From contig OZ246010.1 in the NCBI GenBank assembly GCA_965230535.1, forward strand, positions 186,001 to 250,000: a stretch of 64,000 nucleotides of DNA, in the 5' to 3' direction. Under the pieces are notes generated by a model that saw only the letters and a program-made list of their open reading frames with translations, was not told the DNA's origin and did no database searches. Positions 48,232-58,022 of the stretch are shown here, piece after piece. Numbering within the stretch: the stretch's first letter is position 1; every line of letters starts with the position of its first letter. The position numbers and the translations under genes were made by a program. Origin of the DNA: JAUILH01 sp965230535. Its GTDB lineage: Bacteria > Bacteroidota > Bacteroidia > Flavobacteriales_D > JAUILH01.

Positions 48232-51131
48232 TCCGGAATGAGTTCCAAGGTATAGCTCAGTTTAAAGGACTTATCTCCCTGGATAACGATTCCTACGTTT
48301 TCTTCATCATCTTCACGTTTAAAGATCTCGATTTTATCGTACTCGAACGGAAGCACTTCTACACCTTCTAAGTTGATAATACCATACTTATCACCCTTTT
48401 TTAACACGGCAATCAATTGATCAAACTCGTAGTAATCTATTTCATCATAAATTGGCTCGAACAGTGCAGATTGTGAACCATACAGGTTAATCAAACCGTA
48501 TTTGTCTCCTTTTCTGATTTCAAGATTGACTTCATAATATAATTCGTTCCAGTCACCAATAAACTCATCCACTGGACCGTAAATCAATGCACCATAGTAA
48601 TCGTACAAAAACTCTTCTTCATCTATTTCCACAATGATCAACTCCAAATCGGTCACAAAATCATCTATAGAATAGCCATCAATTTCTCTATCAACAATGC
48701 GTTCTCCGTTTCCGTTAAAGACTCTAAGCTTTTCATCGGCAGTTTCCAGTATCACAAAATTCCATGTCCAATCGGCAGTTATGTATTTTTCCTTTGTAAT
48801 ACTCTCCCCTTTCTTGTTTACCAGGCCATAGGTACCATCGATTTTTTGAACTACAATGGCATCATCTAGTCCTTCTACATACTTAAACTTTTCCTGAGAC
48901 AAAGGCTTGAAGTTAGCATCCGCCAAAAAATATCCGTCTCCCTCATTTACGCCATAGACATGACCATGATCCTTACGTTTTTTGTCATAGCTCTTGACAA
49001 GTAACTCTATCGACTGGTATGATTTACCAGGCTCAGCGGCAGTGATGTCCTTCACCAACAAATCGCTTTTGCCCTGTAGATAATATATGTTAGGATCTAG
49101 TTTACCGTTGGAATATTTTGGTTCTATAATGACCTTACCACTTAAGTCCATGACACCAATCTTCCTTTTACCGTAGCGTTTCTTTCTAAATTCATAAGCT
49201 CCATTGCCTCCAACAATGGCGGCATCCAGATACTTATTTACATAATACTTGGTTTTAAGTACTTTTCCTGTTCTGATATCAAGCAAATAGTACACTTTTT
49301 CGTCCTGGTGATAGAACTCAACAATTCCGTTTTTCAGCTTCATGATGTACTGAAGTTGACCACGAAGAAGCTCTTTACCAGACTTATTGTATACATAGTA
49401 TTCTGAACTCTCTTTGTTATCCCTTAGAATCACAAATTCGTCCATGTTCTTATATACCACTTTGTTTTTCGCAAGCTCAGTACCCCCTGTGGTGTGAATT
49501 ATACTTTCCCCATTTTGGTAGCCAGCGATATGAGTCCTCTTTACAGCTACAGAATCATACTTAAACGGAATAATCAGTCTCATATGATGATCTAAGACAC
49601 CTTGTTTTCCTTTCTGAGTCACCAATAGATTACTAGTGCCATCACGCTTGGTTACTTTCTTCACAAATTCATATCCAGACATAACCAATCCATTGTCTCC
49701 TGCCTCAGCAACTATAAAAGCACCCTTTGGATAACTCTGGGAAGTCTGACCAAAGTAAAACCTGTTCTCGGAAATGACTGATCCGTAATTGTAGTTTGGC
49801 TCCACGACCCATACACCAGAATTTTTCTCCTTTAAACCATTTTTGTTGCGTTTTCCATACTTCTGTTCAACTTCATATTTGGGCTTAAAACTTGCCAAAA
49901 CTTTCGCTTGCTTATTGACGTAGTAGCTGGCTTCTCCATAAGTTTGAACTCTCAATAAATCTCCTTGTTTTCTAACGGACCTTACTTTTATTAAATCCAA
50001 AATCTGACCAGTTTCAAGCTTATATAAATGTTGCTCCTTAGTATCTTTATTTCGAGCCAGGATTAGACCATATTCTTCATAATAGTTCTCAAGAATTAAA
50101 GGTGTTGGTGACATTTTTTGCTGACCATTGGCATCTATAATGGTGTATCGATCATCTATCTTTTCAATAAAGAAACCCTCCGATTCTGTCATCTTTAATT
50201 CATGATCAGTCTTATAAGACAACTTTCCTTGCGTGCTTATAATTCCGTTTTGTCCTCCGCGTGTTTCAACAAGGCCGTAGTTATCTGTAAACCTATCGAA
50301 CGATTTTATATAAGACAGTTCTTTTTGTTTTTGTCCTCTTGTATTATAAACAGACCAATTTCCGGTCTCTGTGGTTTTAGCATAGAAATAATCTCCTTTG
50401 GTCGGTTTCACAGCAAAGAAAGTTTGTCCTACTCTTTTACCTGATTTATCAATCAAAAAATCTTTCCTGCCTTGAGAGATTCTGGCGTAATCACCATCGA
50501 AATATGGTCCCCAAAAGTCTCCATACTTTACTATTCTGGATCTTTTGGTCTTGAGATTTAAAAATTTCCAGTCCGACTTGCCATCCTTAATCATCACTTG
50601 AGATTTACTCAAAATGCTAATGGGCGAATGTGGTCTCATATCGAAACTGAAGCTTGGGTAGATGGTATCAAGCAATACTTTTCCGGTAAGATCCAAAACG
50701 CCCCAGTGTCCCCAGTTATCATTCACCTGAACATTTAGCAATCCATGTGACTCATAAATTCTATGGAACCTTGGTTCAATAATGAGGTTTCCGCTCAAAG
50801 TCATTAAACCATACTTTCCATTCACCAATTCACCCTGAATGTAATTGATTTCTCCTCCCACAGCAAAAACAAGAGACAGGTCATCTACCATAAATAAACT
50901 GCTGAACTTAGGTTCGAAAACAACCTCTCCTTTTGCATTAATCAAACCATACAGCTTATCTTTTTTAACCAGAAAATGACCGTTCTTAGAGGGGTACATT
51001 TTGTCGTAGCTGGGTTTAACTATCCAATCGGTACCATTCTTAAGTCCCCATTTCCCATTTTGATTGTAGGGTTCTTGTCCGATTCCACAAAACAGACGTA
51101 TGATAAAAGCGAAAAGCAATAATGATCTCAT
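48228..51131 (-). CDS. Large WG-repeat protein
   Basis: A 967-residue protein with a signal peptide (cleavage near GIGQ). It is built of about 20 to 25 WG-type repeats of roughly 30-40 residues, each with a motif such as GKWGLKNGTDWIVKPSYD, KYGLMTLSGNLIIEPRFHRI or KYGIINLEGVEVLPFEYD. WG repeats form beta-rich solenoids with unknown partners. No sorting tail or membrane helix is present, so it is periplasmic or surface-associated by an unknown route. A TATTTTTG -7 box ends 4 nt before the ATG at 51131. Confidence 0.88.
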   Translation of the reverse strand: MRSLLLFAFIIRLFCGIGQEPYNQNGKWGLKNGTDWIVKPSYDKMYPSKNGHFLVKKDKLYGLINAKGEVVFEPKFSSLFMVDDLSLVFAVGGEINYIQGELVNGKYGLMTLSGNLIIEPRFHRIYESHGLLNVQVNDNWGHWGVLDLTGKVLLDTIYPSFSFDMRPHSPISILSKSQVMIKDGKSDWKFLNLKTKRSRIVKYGDFWGPYFDGDYARISQGRKDFLIDKSGKRVGQTFFAVKPTKGDYFYAKTTETGNWSVYNTRGQKQKELSYIKSFDRFTDNYGLVETRGGQNGIISTQGKLSYKTDHELKMTESEGFFIEKIDDRYTIIDANGQQKMSPTPLILENYYEEYGLILARNKDTKEQHLYKLETGQILDLIKVRSVRKQGDLLRVQTYGEASYYVNKQAKVLASFKPKYEVEQKYGKRNKNGLKEKNSGVWVVEPNYNYGSVISENRFYFGQTSQSYPKGAFIVAEAGDNGLVMSGYEFVKKVTKRDGTSNLLVTQKGKQGVLDHHMRLIIPFKYDSVAVKRTHIAGYQNGESIIHTTGGTELAKNKVVYKNMDEFVILRDNKESSEYYVYNKSGKELLRGQLQYIMKLKNGIVEFYHQDEKVYYLLDIRTGKVLKTKYYVNKYLDAAIVGGNGAYEFRKKRYGKRKIGVMDLSGKVIIEPKYSNGKLDPNIYYLQGKSDLLVKDITAAEPGKSYQSIELLVKSYDKKRKDHGHVYGVNEGDGYFLADANFKPLSQEKFKYVEGLDDAIVVQKIDGTYGLVNKKGESITKEKYITADWTWNFVILETADEKLRVFNGNGERIVDREIDGYSIDDFVTDLELIIVEIDEEEFLYDYYGALIYGPVDEFIGDWNELYYEVNLEIRKGDKYGLINLYGSQSALFEPIYDEIDYYEFDQLIAVLKKGDKYGIINLEGVEVLPFEYDKIEIFKREDDEENVGIVIQGDKSFKLSYTLELIPD

Positions 51132-51135
51132 ATCT

Positions 51136-51143
51136 CAAAAATA
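51136..51143 (-). promoter_or_regulatory. -7 promoter box of the WG-repeat gene
   Basis: On the minus strand TATTTTTG (51143-51136) matches TAnnTTTG and ends 4 nt before the ATG at 51131. A TTG is found 15 nt upstream of the box, close to but shorter than the ideal spacing. Confidence 0.5.
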
Positions 51144-51216
51144 TGGAATTGCCTGAATCAAGATCTAAGTATATATACCTAATTGTGGAAGTTTCTACGT
51201 TCTTATACCAGACACC

Positions 51217-52647
51217 TTACTGAATAACCAGTTTCTCTGTTAACACGCCTTGTCCCGTGGTTAAGAGAATTGTGTAAATGCCGGTGGGCAAGTCGGACAC
51301 ATCAATAAATTGAGGATTTGTATCCAAAGTGTATTCTCGCACCAATTGTCCCGAACTGGTCATCAAACCAAGTATGGCTTTTCCTCCAATGAACTTTTCA
51401 AGTTCTATGGATATTTGTTCAGTTCCGGGATTAGGATAAATCATTAATTTACCAAGACTTGGATCCTCAATTGAGTTGGTACAATGACTTCCAGTAACCA
51501 CCTTAATTGTAACGGAGTCTTGTAACTCACAACCAGGACTATTGCCAGGAGTGGTTGCTACTAAAACATACGTACCTGTTGCCAATCCATCCGGATCAAA
51601 TTGATTGCCAACTATACCATTCCCAGACCAGCTGGCATAAGACGGAGATACATTGGGCAAATTTACAGGATCTTCATTGAAGCAAATACTATCAAGGCCA
51701 AAGGGATTAACACTTAATGTCGGAGACCCGCAACTATCGACATGAATGATAGATCCCAAGCTATTAATGTAAGTTTCCCCATTTGGCTTAGTGGTGATCT
51801 TATAGAAGGTCTCATTGCTAACATTTACAGGATCGTCGTGCCATGTCTCTCCTCCATCAACAGATTTAATCACAGTATTACCTTGTCCGGCTGCATAAAG
51901 AATTGTTCCGGTGATATACTCTATATCGTACAAACGTTCGGTTGTTCCTGATGGTTTAGACTGCCAGCTTGCTCCTCCGTCAATTGTCTTTAAGATGGTT
52001 CCATTATCGCCAACCGCAATTCCTTCCATGGTATTGATGAATCTTACTCGCCACAAATAATCATTCCCCGTAGTGGTATGAACAACGGTCCAGGAATTCC
52101 CTTGGTCCGTGCTTTTGGTAATCAAGTTACCTCCACAACCATAACCTATCATATTACTTGCAAAGTACACCGAGTTACCAGCATTTTGGTTTGCTGCATG
52201 CGTCCAGTTAGCTCCTCCATCTGTGGTCTTCCAGGTATTCACGGTTCCACTCACAAATGCCAGATTTGCATCAAAAGCGTGAACTGAAGTATACCCTTCT
52301 GAAGGACCTGCATCTAAAATTTCAGTTGTCCAGGTAGCCCCTCCATCATTGGTAATCATAATAATATTGTTGCTTCCGGCAACATAGCCTTTGCTCTGAT
52401 CCCCAAAGCTAATATCTGCAAATATTGGTGTGGAATTGTGCGCTACTTCCAACCAATTGGCTCCTCCGTTAGTCGTTCTAAAAATTCTGCCTTCAGTATC
52501 CGCTATAAAGCCGGTATCATTGTTTATAAATTCGAAACCTATGTACCAAAAGGCATTACTTGGAATGGTATGAGACAGTAGTTGCCACTGTGACATGACA
52601 TTTATGGAAACGGTAAGTCCCACGAGAACGGTAAGCAGTTTTTTCAT
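51217..52647 (-). CDS. T9SS cargo with Ycf48-like beta-propeller
   Basis: A 476-residue secreted protein with a signal peptide (cleavage near NVMSQW) and a Ycf48/BNR-type propeller (about residues 20-310) in which six repeats carry the motif GGxxW or a variant: GGANWLEV, GGATWTTE, GGANWTHA, QGNSWTVV, GGASWQSK, GGETWHDD. A beta-sandwich with SWSGNGIVGNQFDPDG follows (about 320-385) and a T9SS type A sorting domain ends the protein (KLMIYPNPGTEQISIELEKF, DLPTGIYTILL, LTEKLVIQ). It is exported by the type IX system and probably surface-attached. Confidence 0.88.
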   Translation of the reverse strand: MKKLLTVLVGLTVSINVMSQWQLLSHTIPSNAFWYIGFEFINNDTGFIADTEGRIFRTTNGGANWLEVAHNSTPIFADISFGDQSKGYVAGSNNIIMITNDGGATWTTEILDAGPSEGYTSVHAFDANLAFVSGTVNTWKTTDGGANWTHAANQNAGNSVYFASNMIGYGCGGNLITKSTDQGNSWTVVHTTTGNDYLWRVRFINTMEGIAVGDNGTILKTIDGGASWQSKPSGTTERLYDIEYITGTILYAAGQGNTVIKSVDGGETWHDDPVNVSNETFYKITTKPNGETYINSLGSIIHVDSCGSPTLSVNPFGLDSICFNEDPVNLPNVSPSYASWSGNGIVGNQFDPDGLATGTYVLVATTPGNSPGCELQDSVTIKVVTGSHCTNSIEDPSLGKLMIYPNPGTEQISIELEKFIGGKAILGLMTSSGQLVREYTLDTNPQFIDVSDLPTGIYTILLTTGQGVLTEKLVIQ

Positions 52648-52724
52648 GATGATTGGTTTTGACTAAAAGTACGCTTAATATAAGCTTTTATTGCTTTGGA
52701 ATTTCGATTAGAGTAAGGATCGGA

Positions 52725-53474
52725 CTATAAAAACCTTTTCAAAAACCCCTGTTTGCGGTATCGACTTAACTTGAAACTTTCCCCATCACACATCTTAACC
52801 ATATCGCCTGAATCTTTTGAATAACCGACAACATGACGTAGGTTAACAATGGTACTTTGATGAATTCTGAAAAAGCCAAAATCGTTTAGCAACTCTTCAT
52901 ACTCTCCTATTCTCTTACTCGTCATGTCTCTGGTTCCATCTGTAAAGATGAATCTGGTGTAATTACCGTCTCCCTCAAGTCTGACGATATCTTCAATATT
53001 TGACACCTGGAAGCCTTTTTGACTGGAAATCACCAGCTTCTTGATTGATCTGTCGTCCCCGTAGTTTTCTACCAGAATTTTCAGCCTCATTTGGAGGTCA
53101 TCTTTTCTGACATTGATGTAATCTTCAACTCTATTGATAACATCCGTTAGCTCCTGAGGTCGAATTGGTTTCATTAAATAACCGAAGGCAGAAAATTGAA
53201 AAGCTTTGACCGCATATGAATCGTAGGCAGTTACGAAAATCACTTCAAATTCATAATCCCTGAGTTGATTGAGAAGTTCAAACCCACTCCCCGTTGTCAG
53301 GTTAATATCAAGAAATACCAAATCGGGTTTCGTTTCCTTAATGACCTGAATTCCCGACTGAACATCATCCGCCTCAGCAACTACTTTAACTCTTTTGCTA
53401 AAGCTTTTTTCCAGGTGCTTACCCAAAATATCTCTTGCCCTTGGCTCATCATCTATGATTACTGCTTTTATCAA
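52725..53474 (-). CDS. LytTR-type response regulator
   Basis: A 249-residue response regulator. The receiver (residues 1-120) has the acidic pair Asp8/Asp9, phosphoacceptor Asp56 in LVFLDINLTTG, Thr in FVTAYDSYA and the PIRPQEL end with the conserved Lys position (in GYLMKPIRPQ). The output domain is LytTR (about 145-245; LVISSQKGFQVSNIEDIVRL, FFRIHQSTIVNLRHV). LytTR regulators bind direct repeats upstream of target genes. The start overlaps the stop of the sensor kinase gene by 4 bp, so the two form a cotranslated two-component pair. Confidence 0.92.
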   Translation of the reverse strand: MIKAVIIDDEPRARDILGKHLEKSFSKRVKVVAEADDVQSGIQVIKETKPDLVFLDINLTTGSGFELLNQLRDYEFEVIFVTAYDSYAVKAFQFSAFGYLMKPIRPQELTDVINRVEDYINVRKDDLQMRLKILVENYGDDRSIKKLVISSQKGFQVSNIEDIVRLEGDGNYTRFIFTDGTRDMTSKRIGEYEELLNDFGFFRIHQSTIVNLRHVVGYSKDSGDMVKMCDGESFKLSRYRKQGFLKRFL

Positions 53475-55318
53475 AATGATAGTATTAATGTGACTTTGGT
53501 TCCCGGATTAATGGTTTCAATGCTAATATTTTTTCCGAGACGACTTTGGGTAATTTCTACTCCTCTGCTAATATGTGACAAATCATTCTTTTTTCGAACC
53601 GAATTCTCATACCCAACACCATTATCTTCAACAATACAGGCGATTTCATGATCGTTCAACCATTTTAAACCCACACTAACTTTACCAGCTCTTTTTGTCG
53701 GAAGGATTCCGTGCCAAATTGCGTTTTCAACCAGTGGCTGAATAATCAAAGGAGGCACTTCTGTATTTAACAGGTCAATTCTCTCGTCCACATCTATCTG
53801 GTAGCTCAGCATGTCTCCCATCCTTGATTTTTCGAGTGACAGATATAGTTCCAGAGTACTAACTTCATCTTTCAGAGAGATTTTTTCCAAACCACTGTTA
53901 TCCAATATTTTTCGGAGCAGTGCTGAAAAATCTCCCATATAGGTATTTGCATAATCGGTTTCTCCACTCAGATACATATCCTGAATGGCGTTAAGACTGT
54001 TGAAAATGAAATGGGGATTCATCTGAACTCTCAGAGCTCTCTGCTCAAGTTCTTTTTGTTTCTGTCTGGCTCTGAGACGCCTGTTTTTAGAGTAAATGGC
54101 AATGGTTATTCCAAACAACACCAATATGGCAATGATGCTATATAACAATACTTTTTCCTTCTTCGTTTTTTCCAGATTGGTTTTGTTCTCTTCAGACAAC
54201 AATTCTATCTTATGATTGCGTTCTTCCAGATCGAACTTGACATTTAACTCTTCAATTACCCTGACCCTTTCATCATTCAGCAAAGAGTCATTCCACTGGG
54301 CATGAAATCTGTAATTGATCAGGGCTTTATGATGTTCACCGGTTTCTTCATACAACTCAGACAATCCTAAATATCCTTGAGCCAGCTCACGTTTGGCATG
54401 ACTCGTTTTGGCCAGTTCGATTGTGCTTAAATAGACCTCCTCTGCTTGTACATATTGTTCTGAGTGGATATAACATGTTCCCAGATTGAGCATGGCCAAC
54501 ATAACACTTTGCAAATCCTCAATTCTTCTCGCTATTTCAAGAGCCTCTTTATACTGAACTATGGCAGCTTCATATTCTTCTTGTTCTTCATAAAAAAAAC
54601 CATAGTTAATTAATACCGATGACAGCCGCTCTGGATTATCCGCTCTTCGATAAACTTCCAGGGCTTTGTCAAAATTCTTTCTTGCAGCTTCATATTGCCT
54701 GAAGGAAGCCTTAATTACTCCAATAGATTCAAGACATCTGGCTTGCATTAATTCTGCTCCGAGAGATGTGTAAATGTCAAGAGCTTTATTGTAATTCTCT
54801 TCAGCCCTTTTGTGTTCTCCCTGATATCCAAAGTTGTTGCCTATATTGATATAAAGGACTCCTATTACGGAACTATCTTTCGTGCTCTGAAAAAATTTAA
54901 GTGCCTTGAAATACCCTTCTAAGGCCTGATCGTAATCGCCCATTTTTTGCTGAACGGTGGCAATGTTCGATTCACTCTTTGCAATACCTTCAAGATGATT
55001 GATCTGTTCGTAAACTTTTTTTGCCATACGATGATGATCCAAAGCCAGAACATACATAGCTTTGTTTGTATGCAAAACTCCCAGGACCTTGTAACTATCG
55101 GCCTGTCCCTTTGCGTAATGATGAGTTTTTGAAATCTCCAGTCCTTTATTGGCATACATGATGGCTGAATCCACATTAGAGTACTCCAGGTCCCATGCTT
55201 TTTCAATTGCCGATTCAACTTCCTGCTCAAGGTCTTGATTCTGCGAATACACCGTTTGCGACAAACAAAAATAGCACAGCAGAAGCCATGCTATTTTGAT
55301 ATGCGTGGTTCCAAACAT
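53471..55318 (-). CDS. TPR sensor histidine kinase of the LytS type
   Basis: A 615-residue protein with a signal peptide (MFGTTHIKIAWLLLCYFCL ending near VYSQ), periplasmic TPR units (about residues 30-335), a coiled coil, a membrane helix at about residues 376-396, and a LytS-type kinase domain: the H box QMNPHFIFNSLNAIQ with His436 and the ATPase motif IQPLVENAIWHG, then NGVGYENSV. The signal is presumably sensed by TPR-mediated contacts in the periplasm; the signal itself is unknown. It is cotranslated with the LytTR regulator through a 4 bp overlap. Confidence 0.92.
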   Translation of the reverse strand: MFGTTHIKIAWLLLCYFCLSQTVYSQNQDLEQEVESAIEKAWDLEYSNVDSAIMYANKGLEISKTHHYAKGQADSYKVLGVLHTNKAMYVLALDHHRMAKKVYEQINHLEGIAKSESNIATVQQKMGDYDQALEGYFKALKFFQSTKDSSVIGVLYINIGNNFGYQGEHKRAEENYNKALDIYTSLGAELMQARCLESIGVIKASFRQYEAARKNFDKALEVYRRADNPERLSSVLINYGFFYEEQEEYEAAIVQYKEALEIARRIEDLQSVMLAMLNLGTCYIHSEQYVQAEEVYLSTIELAKTSHAKRELAQGYLGLSELYEETGEHHKALINYRFHAQWNDSLLNDERVRVIEELNVKFDLEERNHKIELLSEENKTNLEKTKKEKVLLYSIIAILVLFGITIAIYSKNRRLRARQKQKELEQRALRVQMNPHFIFNSLNAIQDMYLSGETDYANTYMGDFSALLRKILDNSGLEKISLKDEVSTLELYLSLEKSRMGDMLSYQIDVDERIDLLNTEVPPLIIQPLVENAIWHGILPTKRAGKVSVGLKWLNDHEIACIVEDNGVGYENSVRKKNDLSHISRGVEITQSRLGKNISIETINPGTKVTLILSF

Positions 55319-55377
55319 AAATTGAGTTAGACAAGAAAATGAAAGTAATTGACAATTACAATCGATTCATTAATAGT

Positions 55378-56133
55378 TTAATTTCCGCTTGCAGATCCTG
55401 ACCTGTCAATATTCTTGGCTCTCTGCTTATTCTGGTAATTACAATTCAAGTCTCCTGCTTTGAAATCGGGATTCTTCTTTTGATACTTCTTAATGTTGAC
55501 AGGTTTAAACTTAACCGGAATTCCCTGAGAGTCACCAACCAGTTTTTTCCTTTTTATGGGAACCTTTCTCGTAACCAAACGATCCCCTTCGTATTGGGTC
55601 ACTTCCTTCTCTCCGGCCTTATATATAACCTGCACGAAAACATACATTTGCATGTTTCTTTCAAACCTTTTGTTACCCGCATCATGCAGGTGTTCTTTTT
55701 TGAACATTTCTGTACGCCCAAATGTTGGAATTTTATACGTAAAGGGACTTGGCTTTTCTTTGGAATCGTCAATAATATCATACAACACATATCCATTTTC
55801 ATTCCGCCAGTTAGAAACATAATTGGATGAACTATAAGTATTAAAAGAATTATCAAGTCCACCCCATTCATCAGCATAATTTCTATCTTCATACTTCAGG
55901 TCTCTATCTGTAAACACCATAAAGAAATTCAGATCGTAAATGGTGTTGTTTTTTAGAAATTCTGTGGTCTTAAACCTATAAGTGAGTTTGGAATAATCTG
56001 TACAATTCAACGAATCCAAAACATAGGAATCGTCAATCACAAATTCTCCATCCAATAAATTACTTTGGGAATGACCAATGGTCGACATGATTCCCATAAA
56101 AGCAATGATGCCGCACTTTTTAATTAATAACAT
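55378..56133 (-). CDS. Secreted protein of unknown function
   Basis: A 251-residue protein with a signal peptide (cleavage near GHSQ) and no membrane helix. The mature chain contains an Asp/Tyr-rich beta part (FKTTEFLKNNTIYDLNFFMVFTDRD) and a basic C-terminal part with KVPIKRKKLVGDSQGIPVKF and a Lys/Asn-rich end. No family is recognised. The gene is followed, 60 bp away on the minus strand, by the sensor kinase gene and could be its signalling partner, though proximity is the only hint. Confidence 0.6.
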   Translation of the reverse strand: MLLIKKCGIIAFMGIMSTIGHSQSNLLDGEFVIDDSYVLDSLNCTDYSKLTYRFKTTEFLKNNTIYDLNFFMVFTDRDLKYEDRNYADEWGGLDNSFNTYSSSNYVSNWRNENGYVLYDIIDDSKEKPSPFTYKIPTFGRTEMFKKEHLHDAGNKRFERNMQMYVFVQVIYKAGEKEVTQYEGDRLVTRKVPIKRKKLVGDSQGIPVKFKPVNIKKYQKKNPDFKAGDLNCNYQNKQRAKNIDRSGSASGN

Positions 56134-56283
56134 ATCTCTTGATTTTTGTTTAAACGTGTTGATTTACATGATTAAACTAGGGCTTCCATTGTCTTCGAAC
56201 AAAGATTGTTTACGCCTGGTATCAACTATTGTATGGATGGTTATATAACGGCCAATTAAAGGGACAATCAAACATATAAAACA

Positions 56284-56319
56284 CAAAAAAAGCCTTCCAT
56301 CAAACGATAGAAGGCTTTT
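56284..56319 (-). terminator. Rho-independent terminator of the tRNA-Ser(TGA) gene
   Basis: Read on the minus strand, AAAAGCCTTC and GAAGGCTTTT form a 10-bp stem around a 12-nt loop (56319-56310 with 56297-56288) and are followed by a T-run (about 56290-56284). The stem begins directly at the encoded 3' end of the tRNA. Confidence 0.75.
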
Positions 56320-56406
56320 GGCGGAGAGTGAGGGATTCGAACCCCCGGTACCTTTCGGCACAATGGTTTTCAAGACCACCGCATTCGACCACTCTGCCAA
56401 CTCTCC
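56319..56406 (-). tRNA. tRNA-Ser with anticodon TGA
   Basis: On the minus strand GGAGAGT pairs with ACTCTCC to form the acceptor stem; the anticodon stem-loop contains CTTGAAA, giving anticodon TGA (serine UCA codons). A long variable arm (TTGTGCCGAAAGGTAC) is seen, as required for tRNA-Ser, and a T loop GGTTCGAATCC. The discriminator G is followed by an encoded CCA (56321-56319). It reads away from the GWxTD gene. Confidence 0.95.
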
Positions 56407-56436
56407 AAAGAGGTCATGTTGTCTCCAACAGGACCG

Positions 56437-56465
56437 CAAAAATAAGAAGCTTTTTGAATTCACAA
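56437..56465 (-). promoter_or_regulatory. Bacteroidota-type promoter of tRNA-Ser(TGA)
   Basis: On the minus strand TTG (56465-56463) is followed by 18 nt and TATTTTTG (56444-56437), a perfect consensus promoter. Transcription would start about 30 nt upstream of the mature tRNA end at 56406, leaving a short 5' leader for RNase P. Confidence 0.75.
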
Positions 56466-56537
56466 ATACAAATCGCATTTTTTTATTGAACATCCCCCGA
56501 CATTTTCGTATTTTAGCCTATAAATTCACTATAGTTT

Positions 56538-57992
56538 ATGAGACATTTATTAGGTTTCCTATTCCTACTACCTACGTTTATTTCTCATGGTTTTGATGTT
56601 GAAGCACGCTTTGAACATAGCGTCTTTCATGCCCCGGAGGTGGGTTCATACCTTGAAACTTACATTAATATTGCCGGGCATTCGGTAAAATACAAAGCCA
56701 ATGAGGAAGGAGAACTTCACGCCAAATTGGAAATTACCCAAATGATCAAAAAAGGTGAAGAAATTGTCGATTTTAAGAAATATGAGTTGGCCGGACCAGC
56801 TTTAATCGACTCTATTGCCGTTGACATCAAAGATCAAAAGAGATTTAGTCTGCCTGCCGGACGATACAAAATTGAAGTCATTATTAAGGACCTCAATAAA
56901 GACAATGCGCCTCCTGCCATGTTTGTGAAGGACATTGAAATCCTTGATATGAGCCGTGGACTAAACGTTTCTGACGTAGAGTTGCTTGAGAGCATTCTTG
57001 AAACTAAAGAGAAGTCTGAGATTACAAAAGCCGGATATGATTTGGTACCACTTGTAGACAACTTCTACCCTATTGAAATGAACAAACTGGCGTTCTACAC
57101 GGAAATTTACAATACAAATAAAACCATCGGCTCTGACGATAAGTTCCTTTTGAAAGTTGAAATTGAGGACTATGACGATCTTTCAAAAGTGGAGAATATG
57201 GGATCCATTAAAAAAATGGAAACCAATGAAGTGATTCCTGTATTACAGGTAATCGATATCAAAGATTTGCCAACCGGGAATTACCACCTTGTGTTGAATG
57301 TGATTAACAGAAGCAATGAAATACTTCAAACCAAAAAGGTTTATTTCACCAGATTCAACCCAAGTGAACAAGACCTTACTCAGGATTTATCTGAAGTTGA
57401 CATCAAGAGTACTTTCGTTAACCTGATTACCAATGAAGACAGCTTAGACCTTTACATTGCTTCTACCAGGCCTATTACAGATGATCTGGAGAAACGCATC
57501 ATGGATAAAAGTATGGCTGATTTTGACTTCACTACAAAGAAGCAATACTTCTACAAGTTTTGGAAAAGCCGTAACCCAAAGTCTCCTGCCGATGAGTGGT
57601 ACCTGTACAAAAGAGAGGTGGATTTGGTGAACAGATTGTATGCATCTACCATCAAAAAAGGATTTGAGACAGACAGAGGACGTGTTTACCTGAGATATGG
57701 AAAGCCTGATTACGTTGAGCAACGTCCGAACGAACCAAGCTCCTACCCTTATGAGATGTGGCAGTACTACAGAATTGACAAATTCAATAACCGCTTCTTC
57801 GTTTTCTACATGCCAGACTTGGTAACGAACGACTATGCTCTTCTTCACTCAGATATGCAGGGAGAAGTGTCTAACTACAGATGGAAGCAGGAACTGAATA
57901 AGAGAAATACTCCATTCCAGGACATTGATGCTGAAAATCCAATCGACCATTTTGGAGGAAGAGCGGGTGAAGTTTTTGATCGTTCCAGATAG
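56538..57992 (+). CDS. GWxTD-domain protein
   Basis: A 484-residue secreted protein with a signal peptide (cleavage near SHG) and a C-terminal region (about residues 320-484) of the GWxTD type: FYKFWKSRNPKSPADEWYLY, ETDRGRVYLRYGKPDYVEQRP and YPYEMWQYYRIDKFNNRFFVFY are diagnostic segments (quoted in part). The N-terminal part is beta-rich with Ig-like character (HAPEVGSYLETYINIAG). GWxTD proteins are widespread in Bacteroidota and other phyla, with unknown function in the envelope. It lies 30 bp upstream of a glycosyltransferase gene, possibly in one transcript. Confidence 0.85.
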   Translation: MRHLLGFLFLLPTFISHGFDVEARFEHSVFHAPEVGSYLETYINIAGHSVKYKANEEGELHAKLEITQMIKKGEEIVDFKKYELAGPALIDSIAVDIKDQKRFSLPAGRYKIEVIIKDLNKDNAPPAMFVKDIEILDMSRGLNVSDVELLESILETKEKSEITKAGYDLVPLVDNFYPIEMNKLAFYTEIYNTNKTIGSDDKFLLKVEIEDYDDLSKVENMGSIKKMETNEVIPVLQVIDIKDLPTGNYHLVLNVINRSNEILQTKKVYFTRFNPSEQDLTQDLSEVDIKSTFVNLITNEDSLDLYIASTRPITDDLEKRIMDKSMADFDFTTKKQYFYKFWKSRNPKSPADEWYLYKREVDLVNRLYASTIKKGFETDRGRVYLRYGKPDYVEQRPNEPSSYPYEMWQYYRIDKFNNRFFVFYMPDLVTNDYALLHSDMQGEVSNYRWKQELNKRNTPFQDIDAENPIDHFGGRAGEVFDRSR

Positions 57993-58022
57993 CCAAATTC
58001 TTAGTACTTTCGGCAATCCAAT

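Noticed and set aside
53471..55318. Search for mobile elements, CRISPR repeats and phage genes across the window
   Set aside because: No transposase, integrase other than XerD, terminal inverted repeats or regularly spaced direct repeats were seen; XerD is the chromosomal recombinase in its usual place.
56164..56493. Minus-strand frame of 109 codons over the tRNA-Ser(TGA) gene
   Set aside because: It spans a confident tRNA, its terminator and its promoter, so it cannot be a protein gene.
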